NCBI GenBank assembly: GCA_029959085.1
Contig: JARWIR010000001.1
Location: 16,545,730 to 16,609,729 of the forward strand
Direction of reading: 5' to 3'
Source: Nemophila menziesii
Taxonomy: Eukaryota; Streptophyta; Magnoliopsida; Boraginales; Hydrophyllaceae
Length of the DNA stretch: 64,000 nucleotides
The notes under the pieces are model-generated. The model made no database searches and was not told where the DNA came from. It worked only from the letters and a program-made list of their open reading frames with translations. The translations under genes were made by a program, and so were the position numbers. Within the stretch, counting starts at the first letter, position 1; each line of letters opens with the position of its first letter. Below are positions 42,667 to 55,081 of the stretch, in pieces.

Positions 42667-44535
42667 TAGCGTTGAAGATTATCTGAGTTGTTTTGTAACA
42701 TTTGGGATTTATGTTCTCTTGTTTTGGCTCATCATTGATGTACTCGTGATACTAATTTAAGTATTTATGTTAGATGTTTAGAAGACAGTTAGAGTGTGAC
42801 GTGGATAATAGTTCAGATGCTAATATTATTTCTGGTGTTGTTTTTAACTTTGATGTCAGACAAGTGGTTTAATTATATTTGCATGGCTTGGATTTATCAC
42901 AAGTGTTAACTTGTTTGATCTCTTGCACAGATATTATGCTATGCGATTATATGTTTTTAATTGTGATAATATCTTCTCTGCAGATTGGGTTTGGCCATTG
43001 CTCTTATATGTTTATGATTTTAATATATTGTTCAAACAGTCACGAGACAATGGAAACTGTTGCAGCAGTTCTACTTCGATTTGTAAAGCCAGATCTATGT
43101 TTGGGGATATAAAAGGATCCCAATATTCTAAAGCCAGATCTATTTAATTTCTCGATGTTACTCTATAAGAAATCTAAGAGATCTTGTTGGTGTATATTGG
43201 ACACAAACAAATATAAGTAGATTGCATAGACAAATGGTAAGTAGATTGATTGCATTGAAACAAATGGTAAGTAGAAATTGCAGGTAACAAGTACCCGAAC
43301 CTGGACCATTCAGACCAGGATGTATACACTCAACTCTTGACCAGGCTTCCCCAGAATTAAAGACCGAAGTAATCTAAACCCACTCCAAAGTCAACCGAGC
43401 AGTCAATGCTCACGGACATACTTGTAAGTTCACCGTTCTGTCAGTATAACCATACTTATGGACAGAATTGTTTACAATGTACCCAAGTCTACAATGTTGT
43501 TTGATTTACTTAGTATCTAATTTCCTTCTATGACCCAAAACATTTAATACACCATTATGGACAAAATTCGACTAAACATAAATATAATTGCGCAAGTAAC
43601 CATCACTATAAAATTTGTCACTGAAAAGTACTACACTGTTTCTCCTTGAAAACTCAATAAAAATCACAATTAATGAAAATAATGTTCGAAACAGATTTCT
43701 TCAAATAATTACAGTTTTTAGAATCAATGTTTTGCCCAAGGAGAGAAATAGATTCTACAAGTAAGTCTGCAATGATTGTTCCTTTGCTGACTAATAAGTT
43801 GAGTTCCCAATTCCTCAATCTTCAACTGATTTTTAACTCTTGCGGTCAATTAGATTTCTTAATCAACTTCCGAAATATTTCATAAAATCAACATATATTA
43901 GTAAATTACAAAAACGTTTTCCGTTGTTTCCGTTCTTTCAAGGACGCCATAAATATGTGAACTTTCACTTTCAATGTCCCTTCTTATTAAAGAAGAAACA
44001 CTCAACATCTTTCTTATCGACTTTATTCTCTCTAGACCCATGTTTGCTCCCAGGAAATATGAAGTTTCTTTTTATCGGGCTTGTAGTTTCCCTCACACTT
44101 TCCTGTACAAGATCGTCGAATCAGATTCGCATATGCGGATACTTTTCCCTTTGACAGTTAGATTTTTTTCATTCTCATACACAATCAACAAATTGATCAA
44201 ATGCATAAAGTAGGGTGAGACCGAACCAAAAAAACCAAAAACCGAATAACCAAATAGTTTGGTTTTTAATTTTTCGAAAACCGATTTTTTTGGTTCGGTT
44301 TGGTTTATTACGCAAAAACCTGTTCCCGCTGTGTTTGAAAATAGCTCACCTTCGGTTTTTGGTTGTGTTTTTACTCGTGCCTCGAAATGAGGTTTTACTT
44401 TTCCGTTTGAGCGTATGAGGGATAAGGAATTTTTTTATATTAATGAGTAACACGCTTCAACCCCTTGCAACTTATTTTTAACATAATATATATGATTTAG
44501 TTATCCTTCCACTCCCCGGATTAATATTTATATTA
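42667..44535. other. AHL 3' region and intergenic DNA
   Basis: The AHL 3' UTR probably occupies the first few hundred bases. Further on, short frames lack motifs. 44214-44310 carries words such as accgaaccaaaa and ttttggttcggtttgg, an inverted pair typical of a small MITE end, but I could not delimit an element. Confidence 0.4.
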
Positions 44536-45215
44536 TGGCCCTTGATTAACCGATTGGTACATAAGTAAGGTTTTGCATGCTTTAGGTTTGGTAAGCATCG
44601 GTGGAGTGCTCAGTTTTTCTTTGAGTTTCTTGAAGGATTCTTGGAATTTTCCAGTCCACTCGAAGTTCTTAGTTTTTCTCAATGTCTTGAACCATGGACC
44701 ACATTTCTCAGCCGACTTCGACATGAATTGGCTTAATGCCCCGCCACCTTTCCCGTCAACGATTGTACATGTATTATGGTGCTGAGTGGATTCATATTAA
44801 GAACAACTTAAATTTTGTCAGGATAGGCTTCGATCCCTCAATGACTGACCATGAACCCTAATAGTTTTTGCGAGTCTACTCCAAAGGTACACTTGTCTGG
44901 ACTAAGTCGGATACCACCATTTCACATGATCTTAAAAGCCTCAACTAAGTCTTATAGGTTTATCTCATATGATGCACTATTTACCAACATGTTGTCCACA
45001 TATATTTCCATATTTCTTCCTATTTGGAACTCGAACACTATGTTTACCATGCGTTGGTAGGTTGATCCTGCATTTTTCAATCCAAATGGCATGATTTTAT
45101 AACAATAAAAGCCTTGATATGTAATGAATATTGTTTTCTCCCCGTCTTGATTGGCCATTAGGATTTGATTATAACCTTTATACACATTCATGATAAGTAG
45201 ATTCCCATATGCGAT
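44536..45215 (-). pseudogene. Ty3/Gypsy reverse transcriptase relic
   Basis: Minus-strand RT: MNVYKGYNQILMANQDGEKT, YCYKIMPFGLKNAGSTYQRM, NMEIYVDNMLV (catalytic YVDD reads YVDN), then LSPDKCTFGVDSQKLLGFMVSHRGIEA, VQSLTGKVA, and FEWTGKFQESFKKLKEKLSTPPML at the RT/RNase H junction. Frames break twice. Loss of the second catalytic Asp alone would abolish activity. Confidence 0.85.
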
Positions 45216-46424
45216 ACACCTCTAATACCCGACAAAATTCTTTTCTTATTACTAAATTTTTATCCCCCTAATTGTTTTGTTTCCTTTGTGATTTTGGCTT
45301 AGCAGTTGGGTGAATATTTAGAAGATGTTACGAAATAATTTGATCTATTCTCGCCATATCTCCAGTAGTCCTGGAAAACAAGTCTTTCTATTCTAATTTA
45401 TTTTAGAGAGCATCCCTTAACATATCTCCAATCTTAACCATGGTATCTACGCTACATCTATAAACTCCTCCACCAGCACGGGCTTTGCCACCAGATCTTT
45501 TACCCTTGGGACATCCATCGTGGAATCTCAATAGGCGCAAAACTTGATTTCCACATACGATACCAATTGATAGAACACAAAAAGTCACGCTATCAAAGTA
45601 CTCGAACCGAGGACTTAGCGCAAGATCACAAACACAACACTATATATGAAAAAGTATTGTTAGAAGAGGAGAAGGAATCAGACTGTGAAATTAGGTGATG
45701 AGTCGTGGTAATAACTATGTACCTTATTCTCAACCACCGTAGAAGATATTTGTCTTCCCGCTAAGGGCTCTGGCTACTTTCCTGAGTCTTTCTTGAAACC
45801 AGACACTATGTCATGGCCAAAGAGAGATGTGCTCCTGATGGCACCCCGATGCTGAACATTAGCATTATTGCTACCTGGTATTACTTAACTAACGAGATAA
45901 GGAGATTTATGATGACTATTAATAACCACAACCATCTTTAAAAGAGAGAGAAGTAGTTTATGGGTGTTCAGAGTGTACTGAAGTCTACTACAAAATGGGG
46001 TATTTATTGGTCTTGAAGATGCATGCCGGGCGCTAGCACGATATTAGGAGAGGGTGAGTGCGTATTATAGGACTATGTGGAGGGTGGGCTATCGAGCAAA
46101 GTCTATTTAGTACTAAGCAATTAACACTGGGTGTAACCTCGAATGAACCGGGACATCTATCCTGGGAATAGTTTGACACTCCTCCCCCTTGGCAAACATA
46201 CCTTTCCCTTAACCCACTGCAAATTGGTTTGGTCTATCCAAGTTTCTTCGCGCTTAATATAGTATTCTCATTATATTTTTTGCTTATCAAATAGACTACC
46301 TCAGATTACTTGGACAACAATTTAGATCAAGTCCACAAGTTCAATATTTAAGTGTGTTGTGTATACATTCTTCTTTTGCTCAGATACTTGGTCTTCTTCT
46401 TTTTCTTACCTTATCCTCCATCAG
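45216..46424. other. No gene recognised
   Basis: Mixed-composition DNA beside the Gypsy relic, possibly including its other remains. The stretch 46085-46190 (gggctatcgagc..., cctcccccttggcaaac) resembles retrotransposon leader or LTR text, but no paired repeat is in the window. Confidence 0.35.
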
Positions 46425-46712
46425 ATTTAGGCATTCAACCTAGTTCTAGCTTTGGAGGCCCGACATATACTTCTTCTCAACTCTAATATCCATTTAGTTT
46501 AGGCATTCTGCCTAATATGATTCTTGGATGTTTGGATTCCAGTTATTTACAACTCCAATCTCCAGTGGGTTTAGGATTTCGCCCAATATTTGTTTTTCAG
46601 GTCCAAGTCTTTACTCTATCTCAACCTCGTTTTGTAACAAATTTAGGCATTCTACCTAGTTTCTCATTTAGAGGTATTTCCCCACTATTTTGACCATCCT
46701 CTTCTTCATCTC
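46425..46712. repeat. Tandem repeat, exact 72-bp period, four diverged units
   Basis: The start word (a/g)tttaggcattctrcctart occurs at 46425, 46497, 46569 and 46641, exactly 72 bp apart. Unit remainders share ctcaact.caatctcca-like ends but are strongly diverged. A partial unit may precede the first. The period is divisible by three, but no open frame crosses it. Confidence 0.75.
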
Positions 46713-47596
46713 ATGCTGTATCCTCATAGAATCTTCTCCATAGATCTTTAGCTTCTTTTCTAAGAACGTATCTTTATATTCATCTTCTCCTCTATCTTCC
46801 AAGCACCTACAGCTTAAGCACTCACCTCTTTAATCTTCATCTATCTCTTCAAGCTCATCACTCAAACTCTATCTATTCCATCTTCATCATCATATTCTTG
46901 GCTCTCTAGCTCAATCTCCATCTCCATTATCTTTATGCTTTCTTGACCCTGCAAATAGCACACTACCAACCTTGGCATAATCATAAGCTCATGCATGTTC
47001 AAGGTACATTATTTTGTTAGCAATCCTCATAAATAACAAGTCACTAATTTAGGAATAAATTTTTGTTTATCATAGTATTTGTATGCCCCTTCAAGAAATT
47101 AACATCAAGTCATTACTTCTTAGCTTTATAGGTATTAGAATAATGGAGTTTTTAGTTCTCTAGTCATGTTAGTTTATTAAGTCAAAATAGGAGTATTAAG
47201 TATGTAACATTATGTGATACTCACAACATGAACATTTTTGCTGAGTTGTCTATGTTTTACCTTACAAGACACTTTTATGTAGAATTAGAGGATAAGTTGG
47301 ATATCATCCACAAGCACATAACTGAAAATATGGGTATTATTACACCTTTGATGTGCCCAAACACTAAGTCCATTAGTATCTTGGGTAAGTAGTGTACTCA
47401 TGAGGACGACTCATCCTGGTAAGTTAAGGTCCTTTATGATCAAAGATTGTCGATCCCAAAACTCACTAGAGGAACACAATATGCCTGCACACCACAACTC
47501 ACATAAAAAAGAGATAAAAAACTAAATGAACAAATTATGAAAAATGAGGCAATTTTTTTTAGTAAAATGTTTAAAGATGAATGAAAAAGATGACGC
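46713..47596. other. No gene recognised
   Basis: CT-rich then AT-rich DNA without motifs. Confidence 0.4.
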
Positions 47597-47604
47597 CTCT
47601 TGAT

Positions 47605-48254
47605 TAGGACTGTAAATGAACCAATACTCTCACCAAGGGCTTAGTTTTGAGTTCACTAAGGGGTTGTTTGAGTTCATCTCGTTAGTTAAACAATCAAAAC
47701 TCAAGATTTAATTTCAAGCTCGTTTACTAAACGAGACGAACTCAAACTTGTATAAGCTCAACTCATTAAGCTTGTGAAATTTGGTAAGGGTTCTTTAAGA
47801 GTTTGTTAATAGGCTTGGTAGATATATTCAGTTAAACATGATCAATATATCTATATTTATATATATATACAAAAAGTCAAAACTATGTAAAACTTTTGTA
47901 TATGTAACTAAGCATAACTAAAATATTCTATATCTAATAAGTATTTTTTTTCTTTATGTAATTTGTGGTATATTAGTTTCACTTAAATTCATTATAAATT
48001 ATCGAAAATCCACAAAATAATAATAATAATATATATCATAGAAAAATAAATGAGACTTAAATGAGTCTTAAACGAACCAAACCGAACCAAACTCAAGCTT
48101 GGAAAAAAAATTAATGAACTAAGCCCAAGAAAACTAAAGTTCAGACTGGCTCAGTTCGTTTCAAACTCAAACCAAGCTAATGCTCCCTAAAAAATTACCA
48201 AACCAAACTCAAAAAAGCTAAAGTTCGGTTCGGCTCGGTTCGTGTGCAGCCCTA
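47605..48254. mobile_element. hAT-type MITE
   Basis: 650 bp, taggactgtaaatgaacc at the left and ggttcgtgtgcagcccta at the right, flanked by ctcttgat (47597-47604) and ctcttgac (48255-48262), seven of eight matching. Interior contains inverted words around cgaaccaaaccgaacc. Non-coding. Confidence 0.8.
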
Positions 48255-50351
48255 CTCTTGACCATATGAAGTAACTTAGGATGAGACAAAATATAATTAT
48301 AAGAGTAGAGAATAACCCGGTGTATAACTTAGTCTAAGGAAATAAATTTGTCCCATATGAAAAAATACACTCCAAACGTAACTAAGGGGCCTAAGAATAT
48401 CTATTATTACCACCCTTAGAGTGATGAGTTAGATTGACCCATTTTCTTAGATGCATGGTTATCCAACTTCTTTACTTTATGCTTATTCCCTAATACTACT
48501 GCTTCGAATACTTCTCATTTGTCTTGAATATTATTCTTATCCCTTTCATATCTTATTTATTGTTACCCTCGCCTTTTCTTAAGGATAAACAACGAGTAGG
48601 TGTTGGGGTGTGATGTATCCAGATAATATTGTATAATTGTTTATTATCTAATACACTTTACGTTTATTTAGTATCTTTAATATTTGTGTTGTAATATTTA
48701 CAAGTATAAGACCAATTCTAGCCTTTCTGGAAAAAACGAGGTTCAATAGGTAATTTTGAAGCCAGATTAGGAAAGTGCCATTTTTAGTATTCTACCTAAT
48801 GAAGATTTAGAATATTGGGCCTCAAACTAGAAATAAAAGAATCAAGTTGGACCAGTTAAATGGGTCTATCATAAACTCATATTCATACCCCTTGAAAGAC
48901 TGAAAATGCCTTTTATAACAACGAAGAAAGTTTTTCTTAGAAGTTGTCCAAAAATAGAAGAATCCAAGAATTTAAGAAGAGTTGAAGTGATAATCATGTA
49001 ATTAATTATTAGTAATTTTAAATACTTGTAATTATCCACTAGTCAACCATAATTCCTTTCTTCTTGTTAAAAGTAGGGAAAACAAATAACTAACCATAAC
49101 TGCTTTTCCATAGTTTTGCATTCCATCACTAGGATGAACAACTAGAATCTGCGGGCAAGGGTGCCAATCTAGGATTATTGTAAGCATCTTGCAATGGTTA
49201 ACTGAAGTTTAGGTTTCTTATTTATTGAACAATAAGTCTCCTCATGTCACCTAACTAATCTATAGTAATTAGTCAAACGAAGCCTAAAAGAGATAAATCC
49301 GAACATTACAAAGGATGAAAGATTGCACTTCCATAGACGACTGTATTGCCATAAGATATGTACCTACGAACCAATATTTCTACATTGCAAAAAACAAGGT
49401 CATCAATAGTTTTGAAGGAGAATGCCAAACAACCACTATCCTAATATCTGGTGGAATTTAACAAGCAAATATCTAAGAGTCTATCTATATTTAATTACAT
49501 AAGATGAATACTCTATCCTACTACTAGTCCTCTATGCACCCACCCATAAGATAATCCCCATTATAGTAGACACTGTAACTCAATCTCTCAAGCGAATCCC
49601 CATATTTATTATATTAAAATTGCATAAAGAACTTAATTAAGGTACCACTAGTCTTTAGTCGACCGACCCTTGGCATCACATCAATGGTAAAGAGGAATAA
49701 TTTATAATTAATAGTGTCTCAGAAACTAATCTTATTTGATAGTGATTTTGTAAGTAATCAACAACCTTACAAAGCCCATCAATAGGACATATGCACACAA
49801 TGAGGTAACATATATGGATGAGATACTCTTATCAACACTTAGCATGCATAATATTTAATAGCACCTAAAAAATACCTAAGAGACAAATACTTCAAAATCT
49901 GGCATGCAATTTGTAATCCTAATAAGATAAACAATAGTATAGGAAATATATCAAATACTTGGCATGCAAGAATTTTAAGACTAAGGGAAGATAAGCGGTA
50001 CACAAGATTTGAAGTGGTTCGGCTCTCGTATGCTTAGTCCACTACTTGAGGTCTATTTGAACCTTAGTATTTGACAAAATTATTTATTATAGTCTTCCAT
50101 GGCTTTTCAACAGGGCGAGCTCACAAACCTGTTACAACCACTTTGAAAACCATTTGAAAACCCTTTGAAGCAACCTCTTGTACAATCGCTACACAAGGAA
50201 ACCAAGTATACTACCAATACTCTCTCAACCAATTAATACACTCGTGAAACCTTATATTGTGTATTTAACACACAAGGACTCGAGTATAGAACCGATACTC
50301 TCTAGTGATTTATACAACTGTGAAGATGTATCTCGTGTCTACACCTACACG

Positions 50352-50354
<3 letters not shown>

Positions 50355-50387
<33 letters not shown>
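50355..50387. repeat. (TC)n microsatellite
   Basis: About 16 TC dinucleotides. Confidence 0.95.
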
Positions 50388-50390
<3 letters not shown>

Positions 50391-51819
50391 ATTCTATAAA
50401 TATCACACCTCTATTATAGGGCAAGAGAAATAATAGGTTGAATATCTACACTTATCTACCTAACTTTTATGCTCCTTTATGAGTAGATATAGCAGTTACA
50501 GAAGATGGATGATATAGCTTGAATTGATTTAGGGACTCACTTTGAAGATATGATTTTGTATATTGAGTTTTGGTGTAGAAAGAAGTCTCTTTTCTTGACA
50601 TAAAAACTTCTATTTATAGAATAAAAGTGCTTTAATGAATTTATCCATGTGAAGTCTCACACTGATCAAATCTTCACCTGTTGAGGGTCCGATAGTCCAT
50701 CTTCGAGGGCCCTAGTTGCAACATTTACTTTTGCAATGACTCGTTGTTTCTCTCATGCAACGTTGGAGGTCTAGTCTTGACTTTTTGTGTTGAAGCACTC
50801 TTCAATTGTTTCTCAAGTAACCCGATTTTTTCATACTTTGAGGGTCTAAGGAATTAAGTTTTTTCTCTTGATTTATTAAGTTTGGCATTTGGCTACCCGA
50901 CTCTTGAATTCTTCAGAGGTGCGGTCATATGTATTTAATTTGCGAATTTGTCAGATGGTTTATTCGTTGTCTGCTTATCTAGATCTTCGGAGGTCTAACC
51001 TTCATTTCTCATAATCACATTTCTTTAGATGGCCTGTCAGTTGTACGAGAATGCTACGCCAGGGGTCCGAGCCTTGTCTTTTTGCAGATTGTGATCTTGT
51101 TTTAGACTAGTCCTCTCATGTCAAATTGTACATCAATGATATATACGCTATGTTGGCACACACATAAGATCACGATAATATATGTACAACTTTTAGTCAA
51201 ACTAATTTTCATTTAAAATAATTTTCCATTTCGTTTAAGATTATTTTCATTGGTAAATATAGGGTGGTAAATACCATCTTAAATCTGGACAAGAGGAGAT
51301 GGTACCAAGCCACTTTTTCTTTGATTTTGGGTTACGTATGGTCCACGTCAATAGCGAGTTTTAACGATTCAATTAGGTTAGAGTTGGGTTTTCATCGGCC
51401 CGGTTTTGATTTAGTTTAATCCTAAGATGACCACTATAATTCAAGTTTGGTGTACATGTTTCGTTCATGCTAACAATTATTGATTCAGTAGGGTCTTTTA
51501 TTAGTTTGGTTTAGTTAGGCTGACCAGTTTGACTTAACCTTTAGCCAGTCCGATTTATATTATAATTTTTATGTATTATCAAAGATAATGACATGTGATA
51601 TTTTAATTGATTTGAGATAGTTAAAAAACATGTTGATAATGTATAAAAGAATTTTTTCCAACTAGGTTATGCCAAATAGTGAATATATCAAGTTCGCTAA
51701 ACTTTGTGTCAAATAACCTAACATTTTATATGTTTTTTCTTTTCCTATTTATTAAAACTTTTATGCAAGTTTTAGTTGAAGTTGATATATTAAGAATATA
51801 ATTGTTGATATTAATTGGA

Positions 51820-51838
51820 GGGGGGGGGGGGGGGGGGG
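51820..51838. repeat. G19 homopolymer
   Basis: Nineteen G in AT-rich surroundings. With the G16 run in the LINE at 11823 this is the second long G run in the window. Confidence 0.95.
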
Positions 51839-52039
51839 TTAATGGAGTGATGGAGTTTCCTTTTTGAAAAATTGAAGAGTACACATTAATTATGATGTCT
51901 ATATACGAATCATTTGGTAGGGAGGAAAATACTTTGTAAAGCCTCAAATTTAAAACCTTTATATTATACATCCCAACCAAAAAACAATACTATAAACATC
52001 CAATTTCTAACTTCTGGTTAGCTTTTTCTCTTTTTTACC

Positions 52040-53620
52040 CCTCCACGTGATGGGTACGGCCCCCGCGTAAGTTACATACTACATTAACTCATTCCCACAC
52101 GGTCCAGCCCCATATCGATAATTAACTCCGTGGGTACGGACATATGGCACACACAAACAAACACAAAAAACCCAAAAAACCCAACACTGTTAATGGGGCT
52201 GGCCCCTCCATGAATTAACGAACTAAAACCAACATATTCAATATCTGTTATTAACAAATCCATTTACAAACCAACACAAACTCAGTATACACCAACTAAA
52301 ACCAATATGTTCAATCTCTGTTATTAACAAATCCATTTACCAACAAACACAAAGTAAGAATGAACAACACATATAGGAATACAATTTCATATAACAACAC
52401 TGAATTACTAAAATACCAGGGCTGGATATACAACCACTGAATCAAACAAAACAACACAGTTTCTCAAAAACAACCTCAAGCGCAAATAAAAGAATAAAAA
52501 ACAAAACCGAATTCATCTACTGATGGACCATCGACTTAACAGGAGTTCAACGGGCTGGACCCATGTTCTCAATGGGGCGGCACGGCATTGCTGGACCCAT
52601 ACTGCTTTGGGGGTAGACTTCACTTCACTTCACTAACAACTGATCCTCATACAGATTCAAGAAGAGATGGGGTTGCAGAATTGATCTGGACTGCTGCTGC
52701 TGCTGGTATATTCAATAAACAGTTGGGTTTCGTTGGTAAAGAGCTGGGTGTGAATTGGTGGCACAAGGTTGTTCTGGACCTATATCGGACTGGGTGGGCT
52801 GCAGAATTGATTCGGGCTTCGTTGGGATGGACCCATGGTGGTGTTGCCGATGGGGGGAAGCGGTTATTCTCGGTGGCGATGGTGGTGAACGGTGGTATAT
52901 CTGTGTTTTTCAAAATGAAGATGAAATTAATTCAAAATTAATTCGAATTTGGCTTCAGCTACAGAACCAAATGAAGATGAAATTAATTCGAAACTGGATT
53001 CATGGTGGTGAGCCAAATGAAGATGACGAGATGGGATGGGGTTGATGGTGGTGATTTGGTAGAGATGGGTTTAGTTGTTCATGGTGGTGAGCAGGTGAAG
53101 AGATTGGTTTTGGGTGGTGGTGGCTGCTGGTGGATGGTATGTGGTCGTGGGTTGGTGGTGGGTTGATTCTGGTGGGGATGGGAGGTGGTGGCGGCTGGTG
53201 GATGCCGACAACTGATGCAGAACGGAGGTGGTGATGTCGACAGCTATTGGTGTGGAGGTGAGTGACGATGGTGGATGGTGGTTGGTTGGAGGTGTAGCAG
53301 TGGTTCGACGGGGTGGAGAGCTTGATGCTGAGAGGGGGGTGGTGGCGGGTTTGATGATGATGGTGGTGGTGGGTTGGTGTCGGTTTGGTCAGATAGTGTA
53401 GAGGAGGTGGTGGGTCGGTGGTGCAGTCACAGAGAACTGGAGGGGGGTAGGGTATGCCGATGGAGAAGAAAGGGGATGGGGGTGGGGTTTATATATTAGT
53501 CATTAGAGGATTTGTTTGGACATTTTGCCTCTATTAGTTGGCTTCTAACTTGTACTTGGGCTGGGGGATGTTTATTATAAACCCAAGGTGTGAGTAGGCC
53601 TTATAAATTTAATGACCCTT
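52040..53620. other. Unclassified GC-rich element-like region
   Basis: Left part A/C-rich with ggtccagcccc (52101), ggggctggcccc (near 52196) and gggctggaccc (52552-52562). Middle and right GC-rich, full of GGTGG. On the minus strand tatataaaccccaccccc (near 53490) looks like a promoter reading leftwards into CT/CCA-rich leader-like DNA. Open frames on both strands (for example 52588-52941) have no domain. Same general layout as 29848-31250. Confidence 0.35.
52220..52356. repeat. Two-copy 75-bp direct repeat
   Basis: aactaaaaccaacatattcaa... at 52220 and aactaaaaccaatatgttcaa... at 52295, sharing ctgttattaacaaatccatt. The spacing is 75 bp. Confidence 0.8.
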
Positions 53621-54980
53621 TGGTAGGTGAAATATTATTTTGTTTGTGAGAGTGATTTTATGAAGTGGTATTAATGTTCTGTTGAATTAATAAATATTTT
53701 ATATATTTTCTTTATAATTGGATTATTCACTTGATAATTTATATCAATATCAATCTATATAATGGAATTCTCTTCTATCATATATATGATAATATAATAT
53801 TATGGTGATTATTTCAATTTCTCTTATAACTTTTTTGTCAGTTTTATTATATTCGTGTTAGATAAAAGTCAAACTGAATTTTCATTCATCTTCTTTTTTC
53901 AATTGATCTTAATTATGTTCTGCATGTCTCTGTTTTAACCATTTTGCACCTCTATTTTGTTTAATTTGTTTTTGCTGACTTTCATTTCCTTCCTTTTGGA
54001 ATTATTTTGGTGGTTCAAAATAGTCAATGGAGAATACTGTTCATCATCTTTCTCATCAGCTTTACTAAATTTTCACAAATCAAAGTCAAAATGCTCTCTT
54101 AACAAACGACTACTGTTCACATCAAAAAGCAAAAATTAACAAAATTTGTCCTTAATTTCTTCTGCAAATTTATGGGAAATCTTGTCCTCTTTCAAAATTA
54201 AATTTGTTCCCTACCCTCATTCTTCCTATTTTACTCTAGTATTGTTTTTTTCTTGCTTTGAATTAGCAAACTGATCTCTACTTTACACCTATATTATTAT
54301 AGAAAAGCTTCTAATTACTGGTTTTTATTGGAATCACGGTCAACAAAGCACAAAGGGACAAATTGGGCTTTTTCTGTGTTGGGTATGTGCAAGGATGGAA
54401 AGTGGATCTGTGGTTTTGGATCCTTAATCAACGTTGTCCACATGCATTGGTATTTAACCCATTTGAGCAAGAAAATAAAAGCTTCTCTTTCTAGAATAGT
54501 CAATGGAAAATACTGTTCTATCATCTTTCTGATCAACTCTATTAAATTTTCTCAAATCAAAGTCTTTACACTGCCAATATTATGATAAAGGTACTTCACT
54601 AGCCTTGTAAAATCTTAGATCTTCCAATATTCGGCTTTTTAATCACATGCAAAAGAAAAAATAAAGAGATCGATGGCCTAGAAAAAGAAGTTTTCTTTCA
54701 AATTTCTTCTCAACTTTATTCTTAAAAGTTCGATGGCCTTAAAATAGAACCATGTTTTCCTCTGTTACATCGTTACACGGCGGAGTCATCTTTATGAAGT
54801 TTTAGTGATTTGACTGTATTCATCTTCTTTCTATTTAGTGTTATGAGGTTTTCTGGTTTGCGGATTTGATTAGGGGAGTTTAGTTTTTTTCGGTTTATTT
54901 TCTACATTATAGTATCTGCTTAAGATCAAGGCTTATCGGGGTATCCAACCACCACTAATCAGTCTGAGAGCTCCTATAAG
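53621..54980. other. AT-rich stretch with an internal duplication
   Basis: No gene. 54021-54087 and 54497-54564 are direct repeats of about 67 bp (tagtcaatgg.gaatactgttc..., caaatcaaagtc), 476 bp apart. Confidence 0.5.
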
Positions 54981-55081
54981 ACTCTAAATCTCTTTGTTCT
55001 TTGGTTATCAAGCACACCTCGTGAAAGAAAACCCTCCTCCGGTTTCGATTGCGGACCGGTCCCGTAAAGCGGCTGGGCTTG

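Larger units (their letters stand above)
48255..52039. other. Long stretch without genes
   Basis: AT-rich DNA. 48755-48808 shares a short repeat with 62085-62145. 49985-50045 (gaagtggttcggctctcg, tccactacttgag) resembles sequence often seen near LTR-retrotransposon ends. A minus-strand TATA-like ctataaatagaag lies near 50608-50620. No coding domain found in any frame. Confidence 0.35.

Noticed and set aside
42879..43147. Short frames downstream of the AHL gene
   Set aside because: No motif; overlapping frames in AT-rich DNA, more likely 3' flank.
52588..53045. Open frames of 96-117 residues in the GC-rich region
   Set aside because: Both strands are open and GGTGG-rich; no motif. Treated as repeat-derived.
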